A stretch of 64,000 nucleotides of DNA from Stemphylium vesicarium (Eukaryota > Ascomycota > Dothideomycetes > Pleosporales > Pleosporaceae), in assembly GCA_004380135.1 (NCBI GenBank), contig QXCR01000061.1, positions 97,886-161,885 of the forward strand, written 5' to 3'. The translations under genes and the position numbers were made by a program. Positions 21,435-31,174 of this stretch are shown here, piece by piece; the stretch's first letter is position 1; the number at the start of each line of letters is the position of its first letter. The notes below the pieces were generated by a model. That model had not been told where the DNA came from and did not search any database. It saw only the letters and a list, made by a program, of their open reading frames with translations.

Positions 21435-22543
21435 GTGTGACTCCTGCCTGGTTGGGGGGTTCCCACAGCGTAATAGGTGATGCTTACATTTGGTATCTTC
21501 TGCTAGAGGTGCCAGGTATCATGCCCAGCCTCGCGCTCGGGTGCTAGCATGTGATGCATGACTAGAGTTAAGAAATTACCTGCAATGCGGTAAGGGATGC
21601 ACCAATCGAAGAATTTTGTCGCTGCACATATGGGCCAGATTCATGTGGAGTGCCTGTGCCGCACGCCGAATATGCATACAAGGCTTTCATGCTCGCTAAG
21701 CAATTCCAAGACGTCTAACACGATCATAGTCGCCGAGGTGATCCTTGGCAAATTGTTGGAACCTCGAATGAGCACATATGATCTGTTCACGCGAGTCGTG
21801 GCTGGTGTGAATCCCAGACCGCGGTGTATAGCTTTCGGCTTTGACATATGCTGATCTCGTCACGCAACACTGCACGAGAAAGTTTTCTATGCAGCGCTGA
21901 AGGACCTTTGTGATGTCCCAAGGCTGCAAGCCTGTTCAGTCTAATGCCGTTGGTGCTGTTGGTGCTGTGGACGGTCACGATCAGCGAAACGGTGGCATAT
22001 TGCAAAACTCGAGGGCGCGATGGAATACAAGCAGAAAATCAAGATGGAATTTTGGATGCGAAAGAAGTGAAGTAAAGATCTCGAATTCAGGGAAACACGG
22101 TCCTCGCCAGGTTCTTGTTTTGCCAAGCCACCTGCGACACGACGTTGAACAGCTCGACGGAAGGTGCGTCTGTCCACCTGGAGAGGAAAGACCCCACCAT
22201 GGAAATAACGAGGCTCAGTAAACTTGAACATGCCATGAGCCAAGCGGGCAAGGTTTCCATCTCTGCAATTTCGCGTGAGAGCTACTCTTCCGGTGCAGTC
22301 ATGCTGGTTACTGCGCCATGAGGCCCCAGATCCGGTTGCTGCAGAAAGGCATCCTTAGCCAAGCACACGAACATACGGGCTGACTGTCCATTAGAAACAC
22401 GACAACGTGGACATGAGACATACCGGTGTAGCGACGTACTATGCGAATAATGACCATCTGACCGCCAACACAGAAAAACGGGTATCGTGATCGAAGTCGT
22501 AGAATGATCAATCTTGGCGTATTGGTGAATCTCCTCTTTGAGA
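21435..22543. other. Intergenic, no gene recognised
   Basis: Short overlapping frames on both strands have no recognisable content. It contains the 3' flanks of two convergent genes. Confidence 0.4.
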
Positions 22544-23594
22544 TCATCGGATAGAGCCTGGAGTAGGTTGAGGCTGAAAGAGACCATTGGACGGGGAACT
22601 CATCTGCGCCTTCCCATCGGTGATACCATTTCCTCCGACAAATTCTGGGAGGATATCTTGTTCCGCACCTGGACTCCATTTCGAAACGGGCATGTGTCGA
22701 TGCTTCCGGCGGCGCCAGAGGAATATTGCCGCGCCGGCAAGAAGTAAAGCGGCAACTGCACCGACGACGATTCCCGCGATGGCACCTCCTCCCAGACCAG
22801 ATCTTTCTTTCTCTGCAGATGAGACCTCTAATGTATTGCCATTGTCTGGATTTTCGTCGCTTGGGTTGCTTAGACTAGATGTAGGTTCGTCCAGTGTCGT
22901 GAAGGACGAGGTCTCACTAAGCGAGGTGGGTAAGACCAGTTGAATCTGCATTGCATACACGTAATCGAATGCTGTGGTAAATTTACCAAGATCTTTGAAA
23001 CTGGAAACTGTTGTGCGCACTGGGCTTCCACTGCTTGGACAAAAGATGACGTCCATTGTGCTTTCCGTGAAGTCTTTGGCGCAATTGACCCCATAACTCG
23101 AGTAGCCGCTTCAATCATCTGTCAGTTCCTTAACAACTCAATTTCTGCTTGGGTACATACGACGGGCAGCATATTGCAGTGGTTTGACTGGCGCTGCCAA
23201 CCATCAGGCCGTCCGTGGTATGTCCGGCTGGACAGGCTGTCGCGGGAGAGTATAGAAGCAAAGACGACGAAGCCGGGCTATCTGGGAAACACTCGCTGGA
23301 GTAGGTTGCATATCCAGAGGACCCACATGCGAGGTCTCTATCGAGATAAGCACACATTGTGTATGTATTTTCGGTCGAAACCCCATCTGATGAGGTGGTG
23401 GGGATTTCGTAGACGTCACAACCATTAAGGACCACGTCGGCGCAGGAGCTTGCAGGCGTGAAGGTGGTCATCAGAGGCCCGAGGACACTAAAACTGGCCG
23501 TCGGCCACGTGAAAGCTGTGGCGAGACTTATTATTAGGGCTGGCAAGACGAGCAGAGGCGGGTGCTAGGTGATCGCGGTGGGAGGTCGAAGCAT
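22544..23594 (-). CDS. Mid2-like single-pass membrane protein, with a stop at codon 10
   Basis: Exons 23594-23161 and 23108-22544 are joined by a 52-bp intron (GTATGT...TTGAAG), restoring CCPSGYSSYGVNCAKDF. Order: hydrophobic signal peptide (LLVLPALIISLATAF), Cys-rich extracellular part (CADVVLNGCDVYE; CCPS; CAKDF; IFCPS), Ser/Thr-rich stalk, one transmembrane helix (AIAGIVVGAVAALLLAGAA IFLW), stop-transfer RRRKHRH, and a ~55-residue Ser/Pro cytosolic tail. This is the layout of fungal Mid2/Wsc-type surface sensors and related proteins. The only in-frame ATG is followed by TAG at 23565-23567, where CAG would restore the frame, so this copy may be null unless translation starts elsewhere. Confidence 0.7.
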
Positions 23595-24788
23595 TTGAAG
23601 GCTTGCGAAAGTCTACACTCCGATCTCAGCCGTGCTTCGCCGCCCCCTGCTCCCATGTTGTACTTTGATTCCGTCGTCGCGTGTGGCTTTCCGTCGACCA
23701 ATAGCGACACTGAGTGTCTGTAGGCGCGTGCGCATCTCATGCGTCGGTGGATATGCGGGTACCAACATTTGACCGACTAGAGATAGACGAGTGGAGACTT
23801 CAGAATATCTTGACAAGGGAAAGGCCTATACCACGAGGTCGGTCACACTTTGAGTGCGCTGTTCAAAGTTGCGGCTGGGACATTTTGGATGTTTATCATC
23901 GTTGGGACGGACTTACACTCTTCGACAACTTGAGAATCCTACCCACGACATAACTCGGCCGCGCAGCCGCGATCATTTCTTTGTTCTCGCTGTCCGGTCG
24001 CCGAGCAGGTAACGCGGTGTGCGGGTGATGAAGGATGGGGGCCAAATGCGGAACCCCCTGCCAGCAGAGCTATCCGGTGGCACAGTTGTGGTAAATTGGG
24101 CTTCATGTTGGGTGTGTGATTCATGCAACAGCCTGCCTGCTCGATGTCTGCGTTTGTTAATGCTAGTAAACATGTTGTGTTTATCGCGCGGTGATGAATG
24201 GGGAAGCTAGTGATGGCTCGTTGTCTCTCCAAACGCGTCTGAAGATGTGGGGCGTGGAGACAGTTTTGGACGCGTCGAAAACATTGTCCCAGCAAAAGGA
24301 GGCGCCTTGCAGTATACTAGATTTACTGTTCACACCAAGCCTTGGATTCGAAGAACGGGTTTCGCGACATGGCTCCGAGATGAGAAGAGATGAAGTCGTC
24401 GATGCAGGGCCGGTAGTGTGCAGCCACAGCTACCGCCTCATGCACAGCGGAGGTGGCGAATTGCGGGGGAGACGGAACCCACCGGTCGTGGATCACGACG
24501 TCTTTTTTCCATTTTCTAAACATTGCACTGCGGTTCGCAAAAGATCTTAATAATGCCCCTGCTGATTAGTTATTTCCTTTGCCGTGTCGTGTTGAGGAGA
24601 AGTGAACGGTTCCGAAGTATTGGTTCGTCAGGCAATTGCCGAAGGAAACGTGATCTGGCGATTTTGGAGTCCGAGATCCTCGGCTCTGAGCTCTGGAAAC
24701 TTAGTCGCGGCGGCCCCACAAGTCACAGTTAAGAGGTGCCCCGTCTCCGCCTCCGCAGTCTGTCTTTCAATCGTCGCCTCTGAACTTT
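23595..24788. other. Intergenic, no gene recognised
   Basis: Short frames only. The promoter region of the thiolase gene lies at the right end. Confidence 0.4.
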
Positions 24789-24830
24789 GCCTCTGCCTCT
24801 GCCTCTCTCTCTCTTTCACCTCTATAAATA
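24789..24830 (+). promoter_or_regulatory. CT-rich tract and TATA box of the thiolase gene
   Basis: A pyrimidine tract (CCTCTGCCTCTGCCTCTCTC) precedes TATAAATA at 24823-24830, 23 bp before the ATG at 24853. The short spacing is compatible with a brief 5' leader. Confidence 0.5.
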
Positions 24831-24852
24831 CAGTCTCTAACAAATTATAACC

Positions 24853-26194
24853 ATGACCGACCGCCTCAAGTCCATCGTCTCGCACATGACGCCATCAACC
24901 GGCGGCCTGTCGGCAATGTAAGCTGCACCAAACAACGCGCGGAAGGCGCGATAAGGAAGATATGACGCGTGAGGAAGGAACCATGGCTGACACTTCAACC
25001 AACAGCACCACCAAGAACCCTGATGACGTTGTCATCACCCTCGCCCTCCGAACGCCCCTCACCAAAGCCCACAAGGGCGGCTTCAAGGACACCACCCTCG
25101 ATGGCCTACTTGTCAAGACGCTCAAGCAAGTTGTCGCAAAGTCAAATCTCGAGCCAGGCCTCGTAGAAGACATTTGCTGCGGCAACGTGTCCGACGCCAA
25201 AGCTGCCTACTATGTGCGCGCCGCCATGCTCGCCGCTGGCTTCCCCAACACCACCGCCGGCTCATCACTGAACCGTTTCTGCTCGTCAGGCCTCAAGGCC
25301 GTACAAGACATTGCCAACCAAATCTCCGTCGGCAGCATTGAGGTCGGTCTCGCGCTGGGCGCCGAGAGCATGACCGCAGGCGGCGACAGGCTGGAGCGGC
25401 CATTCGTCGACGAGGTGCTCGAGAACAAGGAGGCATGCGACTGCATGCAGCCCATGGGCCAAACCTCAGAGAACGTCGGCAACGACTTCAACATCTCGCG
25501 CGAGCGCCAGGATAAGTTCGCTGCGGAATCGTACCGCCGGGCCGAGGTCGCGCAAAAGGCGGGTTGGTTCGACGACGAAATCGTGCCCATCACCACCACC
25601 ATCAAGGACCCCAAGACGGGCGAGGAGAAGACCGTGACCCTGACCAAGGACGAGGGCATCCGCTACGGCACCACGTTTGAGAGCCTGCAAAAAGTCAAGC
25701 CCGCCTTCCTTCCCCACGGCGACAAGTCGCATGCTGGAAACTCGTCGCAGCTTACCGACGGCTGCGCCGCCATCCTCATGATGAAGCGCAGCACCGCCGA
25801 GAAACTCGGCCAGCCCATCCTCGCAAAGTACGTCGGCGCCACCGTTGCCGGTCTGCCCCCGCGCATCATGGGTATCGGCCCCTCGGTAGCCATCCCCAAG
25901 CTCCTCTCCAAGTTCAACGTTACCCTCGACGACATCGACCTGATTGAGCTTAACGAGGCGTTTGCCTCAATGGCGGTGTACTGTCTTGACACACTCAAGA
26001 TTGACCACCAGAAGCTCAATGTTAGGGGTGGTGCGATTGCGCTCGGTCACCCGCTGGGTTGCACGGGCGCGCGCCAGGTTGTGACCGGTCTGAGTGAGTG
26101 CAGACGGCAGAAGAAGAAGGTGCTGCTTACTAGTATGTGCATTGGTACTGGTATGGGTATGGCGGGGCTGTTTATCAATGAGCAGAATGTTTAG
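24853..26194 (+). CDS. Peroxisomal 3-ketoacyl-CoA thiolase (acetyl-CoA acyltransferase)
   Basis: Exon 1 (24853-24917) encodes MTDRLKSIVSHMTPSTGG and an 88-bp intron (24918-25005) leads to exon 2 (25006-26194), 417 residues in all. The N-terminus contains RLKSIVSHM, matching the PTS2 peroxisomal signal pattern (R-L-x5-H then a hydrophobic residue), as usual for fungal beta-oxidation thiolases. Thiolase hallmarks: the nucleophilic Cys in LNRFCSSGLKAVQDI, SHAGNSSQLTDGCAAI, IELNEAFASMAVY, the His in GGAIALGHPLGCTGAR, and the second catalytic Cys in SMCIGTGMGMAGLF. It cleaves 3-ketoacyl-CoA with CoA to acetyl-CoA in the last step of beta-oxidation. Two in-frame ATGs inside the intron (24962, 24985) could give a form lacking PTS2. 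Confidence 0.95.
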
Positions 26195-26315
26195 GTTGCT
26201 TAGGTAGCGAAAAATATGTATATATCATGTTCATGTCCATCTTTCTTCTTCTTGACTATTCGGTGATGTGTATGTGTGAAGCTATCGTACCTTGATACTA
26301 ACACGGCGCGATGAC

Positions 26316-27287
26316 TTACTTTCCCCTCCCTTTCTTCCCTCCCCTCCCCGCGTCTCCGTCTCCGTCTCCATCTCCATCTCCCCCATCACCACCGTCTCCT
26401 CCCTTTCTCTTCACCCCCCTCTCCCCAAGAACTGGCATCGGACTCGGCGTGCTTAGCGTCCGCAGTGTCTCACTTCTCAGCCTCTCCCCAAGAACTGGCA
26501 TCGGACTCGGCGTGCTTAGCGTCCGCAGTGTCTCACTTCTCAGCCTCTCCCCATTCCCCTCCCCGGTTAAACCGCCACTTGCACCACCAACCCCTAGCTT
26601 CCCCGACTCCCTCAAAGCATCTGTATACTCCATCCCCGCAACCCCAAAAACAGGCACGCCGAAATCTCCCGTCGCCATTGCATTGAGTATATCTATGTAG
26701 TCGGATATTGCGCGGGGTGTTATTTCTATTATGTTCTACAGATGGGGTTGGACTGGCGGTGCAGGTGGTGCTGGTAAGAAGAGAGGTGGTGATGTGAAGG
26801 TAGGTTTTGGGTAGGTGTGGCTTGTGTGATTTACAGCTGGCCTTGGGCTTGGAGGATGGATGGGATGGCTGGGGTGGTGCGTAAGAGGCGCTGGGTGTGT
26901 AGGCTGTTCTTGTATACCATCATTCCGAAGAAGACGGGGACGCAGATGGAGTCTACGACGCGGTTGTGTTGAATGGCATGTTGGCTCTACGTCGTACGGT
27001 GATGGTAGCAGGACAGGGCCCTGAGACCACAAAATTGATGCTGGCGAGGTTGTTGGACTCAGAATGGGGGCTGTGATGGCGATGGTAGGGATGCTTCGTC
27101 CTTGTTCTGGTGTTGTGGTGTCATCCCGCTCGCTGGTGTTGTCCATCGCGGCTGAGACTACCTCTGACTGCTCTGGGCTGGCTTCGTTCGCCGATGAGTG
27201 GCCCGCCAATTCCGCGACTGGGTTTGGGTTGTGAAGGGAGTTTGATGGCATGTCTCGAAAGGGTGTTGTACGTGATCTTTCGGCCAT
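26316..27287 (-). CDS. Hypothetical multi-exon protein of unknown function
   Basis: The frame from ATG at 27287 (MAERSRTTPFRDMPSNSL) is Ser/Thr/Pro-rich and probably disordered. Downstream, a different frame carries protein-like sequence VVDSICVPVFFGMMVYKNS near 26940-26990. Then, after an intron-like gap with GTAAAT near 26838, ISDYIDILNAMATGDFGVPV (~26700) continues into a Gly/Asp/Lys-rich tail ending at 26316 (GERGVKRKGGDGGDGGDGDG). Exact splice sites could not be made fully consistent in phase, so the model is provisional. The tail contains two exact copies of a 21-residue unit from a 63-bp tandem duplication. No domain is recognised. Confidence 0.5.
26419..26544. repeat. 63-bp perfect tandem duplication inside a coding region
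   Basis: Units 26419-26481 and 26482-26544 are identical and keep the reading frame (unit length 21 codons; minus-strand unit GERLRSETLRTLSTPSPMPV plus one Leu). A third partial unit starts at 26545. Sequence identity suggests a recent duplication. Confidence 0.9.
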
Positions 27288-27686
27288 TGTTTGGTTGTGA
27301 GGTAGTTTGATGAGATGAGTTGATTTTTTAGTTGATTGGGAAGTGTGAGTTTTTTGAATGGGATGGCGATTGTGGCTGTGAATGAGGAGCTTGGGTTCAC
27401 TTGGTGTGTTTGCGGATGACTGCGAAAGGAATCCTCTTTCAACGGCATGTTCTAGGGCTACCCAGTGAATATGCGGTATGGGTACAGTGAATTTGCGACA
27501 GATTCATCTTTGAGACATCACATAAGGTACCAGAACATCTGCATATGTCTGAAGGTATACTCGTTTATATTGAAGTCTCATTTCTGCAAGAGGAAAGCAA
27601 AGGATGAGATACAGCTCAAGAAACAACACGATATAAATAATACTACAATAAGAAGTCCCCAATAGCCAAACTCCCCTTTAACCCCG
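27288..27686. other. Intergenic, no gene recognised
   Basis: Region between two minus-strand genes; AT-rich in the right half. No feature is supported. Confidence 0.4.
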
Positions 27687-28088
27687 TCACAACAACGCCA
27701 ACACCGCCCCCAAAACCGCCACCGTCATCCCAACTCTTACATCCATCCGTCCCGCACCACCCTCAAACTCACTCATCTCCGCCATCGCACTGCCCGTCGC
27801 CATAACACTCCCATCAGACATGGTCATCATCCCCATCCCGCTCTCCATCTCCATCGACACCGAGGCAACCGCCGACTGCATGACCGAATTCATCGACGAA
27901 GCCTCGGACGTAAGCGCTGCTGAGTCCGTTGCGGAAGGCGCGTCGTTCCATGCCATTGTGACGGGTGGGGCTGAGGGTGCCATCATGGGGATCATGGAGG
28001 TTATGGATGTAGAAGAGGATGTGGTGGATTGTGCGAGGGCCGCGGGGGCTAGGGCCAGGAGGGTGGAAGTGATGGTTGAATAACGCAT
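27687..28088 (-). CDS. Small secreted, probably GPI-anchored Ser/Met-rich surface protein
   Basis: An intact single-exon frame of 133 codons from ATG at 28088. The signal peptide MRYSTITSTLLALAPAALAQ ends with a typical A-x-A/Q cleavage site. It is followed by a Ser/Thr run and a Met/Ser-rich body (MESGMGMMTMSDGSVMATG), then a C-terminal hydrophobic stretch (VGMTVAVLGAVLALL) right at the end, preceded by small residues. That is the layout of a GPI-anchor signal. There are no cysteines in the mature part. It is probably a cell-wall or plasma-membrane surface protein of unknown role. Confidence 0.75.
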   Translation of the reverse strand: MRYSTITSTLLALAPAALAQSTTSSSTSITSMIPMMAPSAPPVTMAWNDAPSATDSAALTSEASSMNSVMQSAVASVSMEMESGMGMMTMSDGSVMATGSAMAEMSEFEGGAGRMDVRVGMTVAVLGAVLALL

Positions 28089-28906
28089 TGCTGCTTTGGA
28101 TTTTGTGTGTGGGTTTGATTGGTTTGTGATTTCAAGTTTTCTTCGTGGTAAGGTTTTCGAAGATGGTGAACGAAGCGTGTAAAGAATGTATCAAGTGAGT
28201 CCGGCTTGTGTTGTTTTTATTACAATGTTGCCTGAGATATCTGGACGGAAGTGAAAGGATTTGCAAAACCGAATCGCGACATCTATCAACGCATACTTAT
28301 ACCTCACACCCTACCATACCATCGCAGTCTACATACATCGCCACGTATCGTTGGTCGAACGCGTCGCGCCTGTCACTGTCGCACGCTACAGCCATCCTAA
28401 CACTCAGTGTTACCGGAACCGCAGCCTCCCACTCATCGCCACACCCAGCATGAAGTCCACCGTTTCGAAGCCTCCACTTCAAGACAAACGATGGCTGCTA
28501 GCATGCGTATCGTAGCGTGAACGAGTTGTTGGAGGAGTGTTGGAAGTTCGTTTCGGTTGGTTTCGGAACGGGACAAAGAGGGGCGATGGTCTGTGCGTGG
28601 GTAGCCGAAACAAGCGGGCTGAAGTTTGCCGCAACTTCGCTTTCTTCGCTCTTTCTTTCTTTCATCACTCCCGGGGTTTCTCATCGCGATGGTGTTGGTG
28701 TCACTACGATGAGGTCATGCTGGAATGATGGTTTATTCATACAGGGCTGTGATCTAGCTGGCTGCGCAGGATCCATGGCGCCGGGCGGAGTTTCTAATTG
28801 CGCTTGCCACCTGCGCGCTCAGGGACTCAAGTGACAAAGGAGATGGGTGCCGTGGCATCTAATGCCAGACTCTGGACGCCTCTGCTACCCACGGCATACC
28901 CCAGGC
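28089..28906. other. Intergenic, no gene recognised
   Basis: Short frames only. It contains the promoter of the GPI-type gene (left) and the 3' flank of the AT-hook gene (right). Confidence 0.4.
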
Positions 28907-30649
28907 TCACTCTTTATCGGTAATTTGCTCTGCCTGCTCTTCCTCCATCCACTCTGGCGACTCTTCCCTCTCTGTCTCCTCTGACGACTCTGCATCCTCT
29001 GACGATTCTTTCTCCATATCTTCTGACGACTCTTCCTCCATCTCTTCTAGCGAATCTTCCTCCATCTCCTCTTCCAACTCCACCAACACTGTCAACTTCT
29101 CATCTATCAGTTCCGGCGAATCTGCCTGCTCAAACCACTTTGCAAATTCTTCCTCATCCCTCTTCTTCGACAGGTCCTATCCTGCCACCCACTTCAACCA
29201 CTCATTGTTCTCCTGCATCTCCTTTTCGTACTCATCCACCAGCTGGTGATCCGACTTCTCTTCTCTCATCTCCTCTGCCAAATCTTCTTCGGCAATCTGC
29301 CTTGCTAGCTCCTCATCCTCTATCTGCTTGAACCGTTCTTCCTCCTCCGTTAGCTTTGCCAACTCTTCCGACATCCAATATTGTTCATTACGAATCTCGA
29401 CGATGTGCTCCATGTGTTCAAGACTCTCGTTCCAGGCGTCGGGCCAGTGTGGATAAGGGAAGAGTGCGACTTGCTCAAACGCCCAGCGGAGGTTCTCCGC
29501 CCATACACCGTTGTCTTCTGGGTCTGGCTGTTCGATGCGGCGAAGGAGCCGGAAAGGCGGCGCGTGGCGGGGACCACCAAAGGCGTAGGCACTATATGGG
29601 TCGACTTCACCGGCTTGGCCCTCCCTCAAGAATGCTTTCTTGATTGCCTTGTCCGGATCGAGCGCTGTCTCGAGGTCCGCTATTGCGTCTTCAGGTGGCG
29701 CGACGTATGTGGCGGGTTGCGCGACAGTGTTTGCCGGTGCCATGTCTTCGTCCAGGGACCCGACCGTCAGCTCGTAATCTATTCTTGTCGACTTCCTTGG
29801 TCTTCCTCTTGGTCGCTTCTGTTGCTGCATCTCTGATATTAATGATTTGTCTCGCGATGAAGTCAAGGCTAGGAATGGTGACCGCTTCTGCCTTGAGGTT
29901 GCCGGGGTGCATTCCTCCCAACCGTCGGTCTTTCTCTTTATGCATTGCGTCTCATGGTTTGCTGGCAACCGCGGACCAGACTGGACGTTCTGAGCATGCG
30001 GCGGATGAACATCACCCCACCGCCTGAAGGCTTCGCGGTCGGTATGTTCCTGACGTATCGCAGCTGGACCGCCTAGGTAATTCAGCAACGTACTCCAATC
30101 GCGCGGGTACAACCAAGGCTCTTCTGGGTTCTTCGCACAATGCAGCACCATCCGAGTCAAATCCAAAGCATCGTCACCTTCTGGCATGCGCTGCACATCG
30201 ACAGCCAGGTCTTTGAAATGCACATTACTCGCCGATCCTTCTTTGTTTCTTGCCTGACCTGGTGGAAGCAACCCTCCGACCTCCAGCTTCGCCGGGTCCC
30301 ACATTGACATTCTAACTCCATCGTAGGTATCGTGGTTCTTGATTCTCCAGCCTTTGTATCCTCCTCGATTCATCGTATCGTAGACGCTTTGACGGCAGCG
30401 ATTGTGGCTCCATTCGACTAGTAAGTGACGTTGGGTGTTTACAATTACCCTAAGCAGATGGAATGTCGCGCCGTTGGTTATCAGACGATATATGACGTCG
30501 GGACTGTGAGTGCTGTTGGGCAGGAAGGTAAGGAGCTCAACAGCTGTCATGTTCGCGTGAGCAGGAAAGAGAAGCTTCCTCGAGGGGGCATTTGGGCCAA
30601 AGCCATAGCCACGGTGTTCGCTGTGCTGCCTTTGTGCTTTCGGCTCCAT
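28907..30649 (-). CDS. AT-hook protein, member 1 of a divergent paralog pair; internal TAG
   Basis: The frame starts at ATG 30649 (MEPKAQRQHSEHRGYGFG) and runs 490 codons to TAG at 29177-29179. It then stays open in the same frame for a further ~90 codons of strongly acidic sequence (EEEMEEDSLEEMEEESSEDM) to 28907. Blocks in order: an N-terminal ~150-residue domain (MTAVELLTFLP, DVIYRLITNG, RGGYKGWRIKNHDTYDGVRM); a second block FKDLAVDVQRMPEGDDALDL through PWLYPRDWSTLLNYLGG; a single AT-hook (KRPRGRPRKSTR) near residue 285; a third block GGPRHAPPFRLLRRIEQPDP plus WAENLRWAFEQ; then a Glu-rich coiled-coil-like end. Blocks one to three recur in the gene at 31175. It probably binds DNA; the family is not recognised. 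The TAG may be a CAG-to-TAG lesion or the true end. Confidence 0.75.
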
Positions 30650-31174
30650 CGGGTCTCGATCCAGCGCTCCTTTCGCCTGCGCTATACCGCTGGAATGGGG
30701 TGAGAGTGAGGGTGTATTGGGAATTCACTGTCGCGCAGTGGCAGATGGCAGCGATAAATCCATTGAAGAGCCTGGTTCCCCGTATACAGAGGGGAAATTA
30801 TCCATGGTAGCGGCTCTGTACACCAGGCAAGCCGAAGGGTAGGTCTTGGTAGCCTTGTCATCGATATTCACGTGCTAGATGACGTGCCTACGAAGCCTCT
30901 TTCGGTATGACCAAAACAACAGCAAAATCCCCGCACACTGGCCCAAGCGCCCAGTATAATTCACCTTCGCCCCTGAAAGCTCTTCTGTTACCCGTCGCTT
31001 CTCCATATCCTCCTACTAGGCGTTCCAGACAGTCATTCTTGTCTCTTGACTACGAGAGTATAATCTTGGAAACTTGAATTAATTTCATCCTCGCCAAAGC
31101 GCCAGAAAGTGAGTCTCCGAATTTTGCAGAAGCGGTCGCCTCAGCAATCACGACTGACTATCAAACAGGTCAAC
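30650..31174. promoter_or_regulatory. Shared 525-bp divergent intergenic region of the paralog pair
   Basis: The two paralogs are transcribed away from each other, so this interval should hold both promoters. An inverted pair (GAGCCTGGT near 30768 and ACACCAGGC near 30822) with an inner TCCCC/GGGGA pair is visible. No TATA box is convincing. Confidence 0.4.

Noticed and set aside
26352..26410. CTCCGT/CTCCAT repeats as a CRISPR-like or satellite array
   Set aside because: They are simple low-complexity codons (Gly-Asp repeats on the minus strand) with no spacers.
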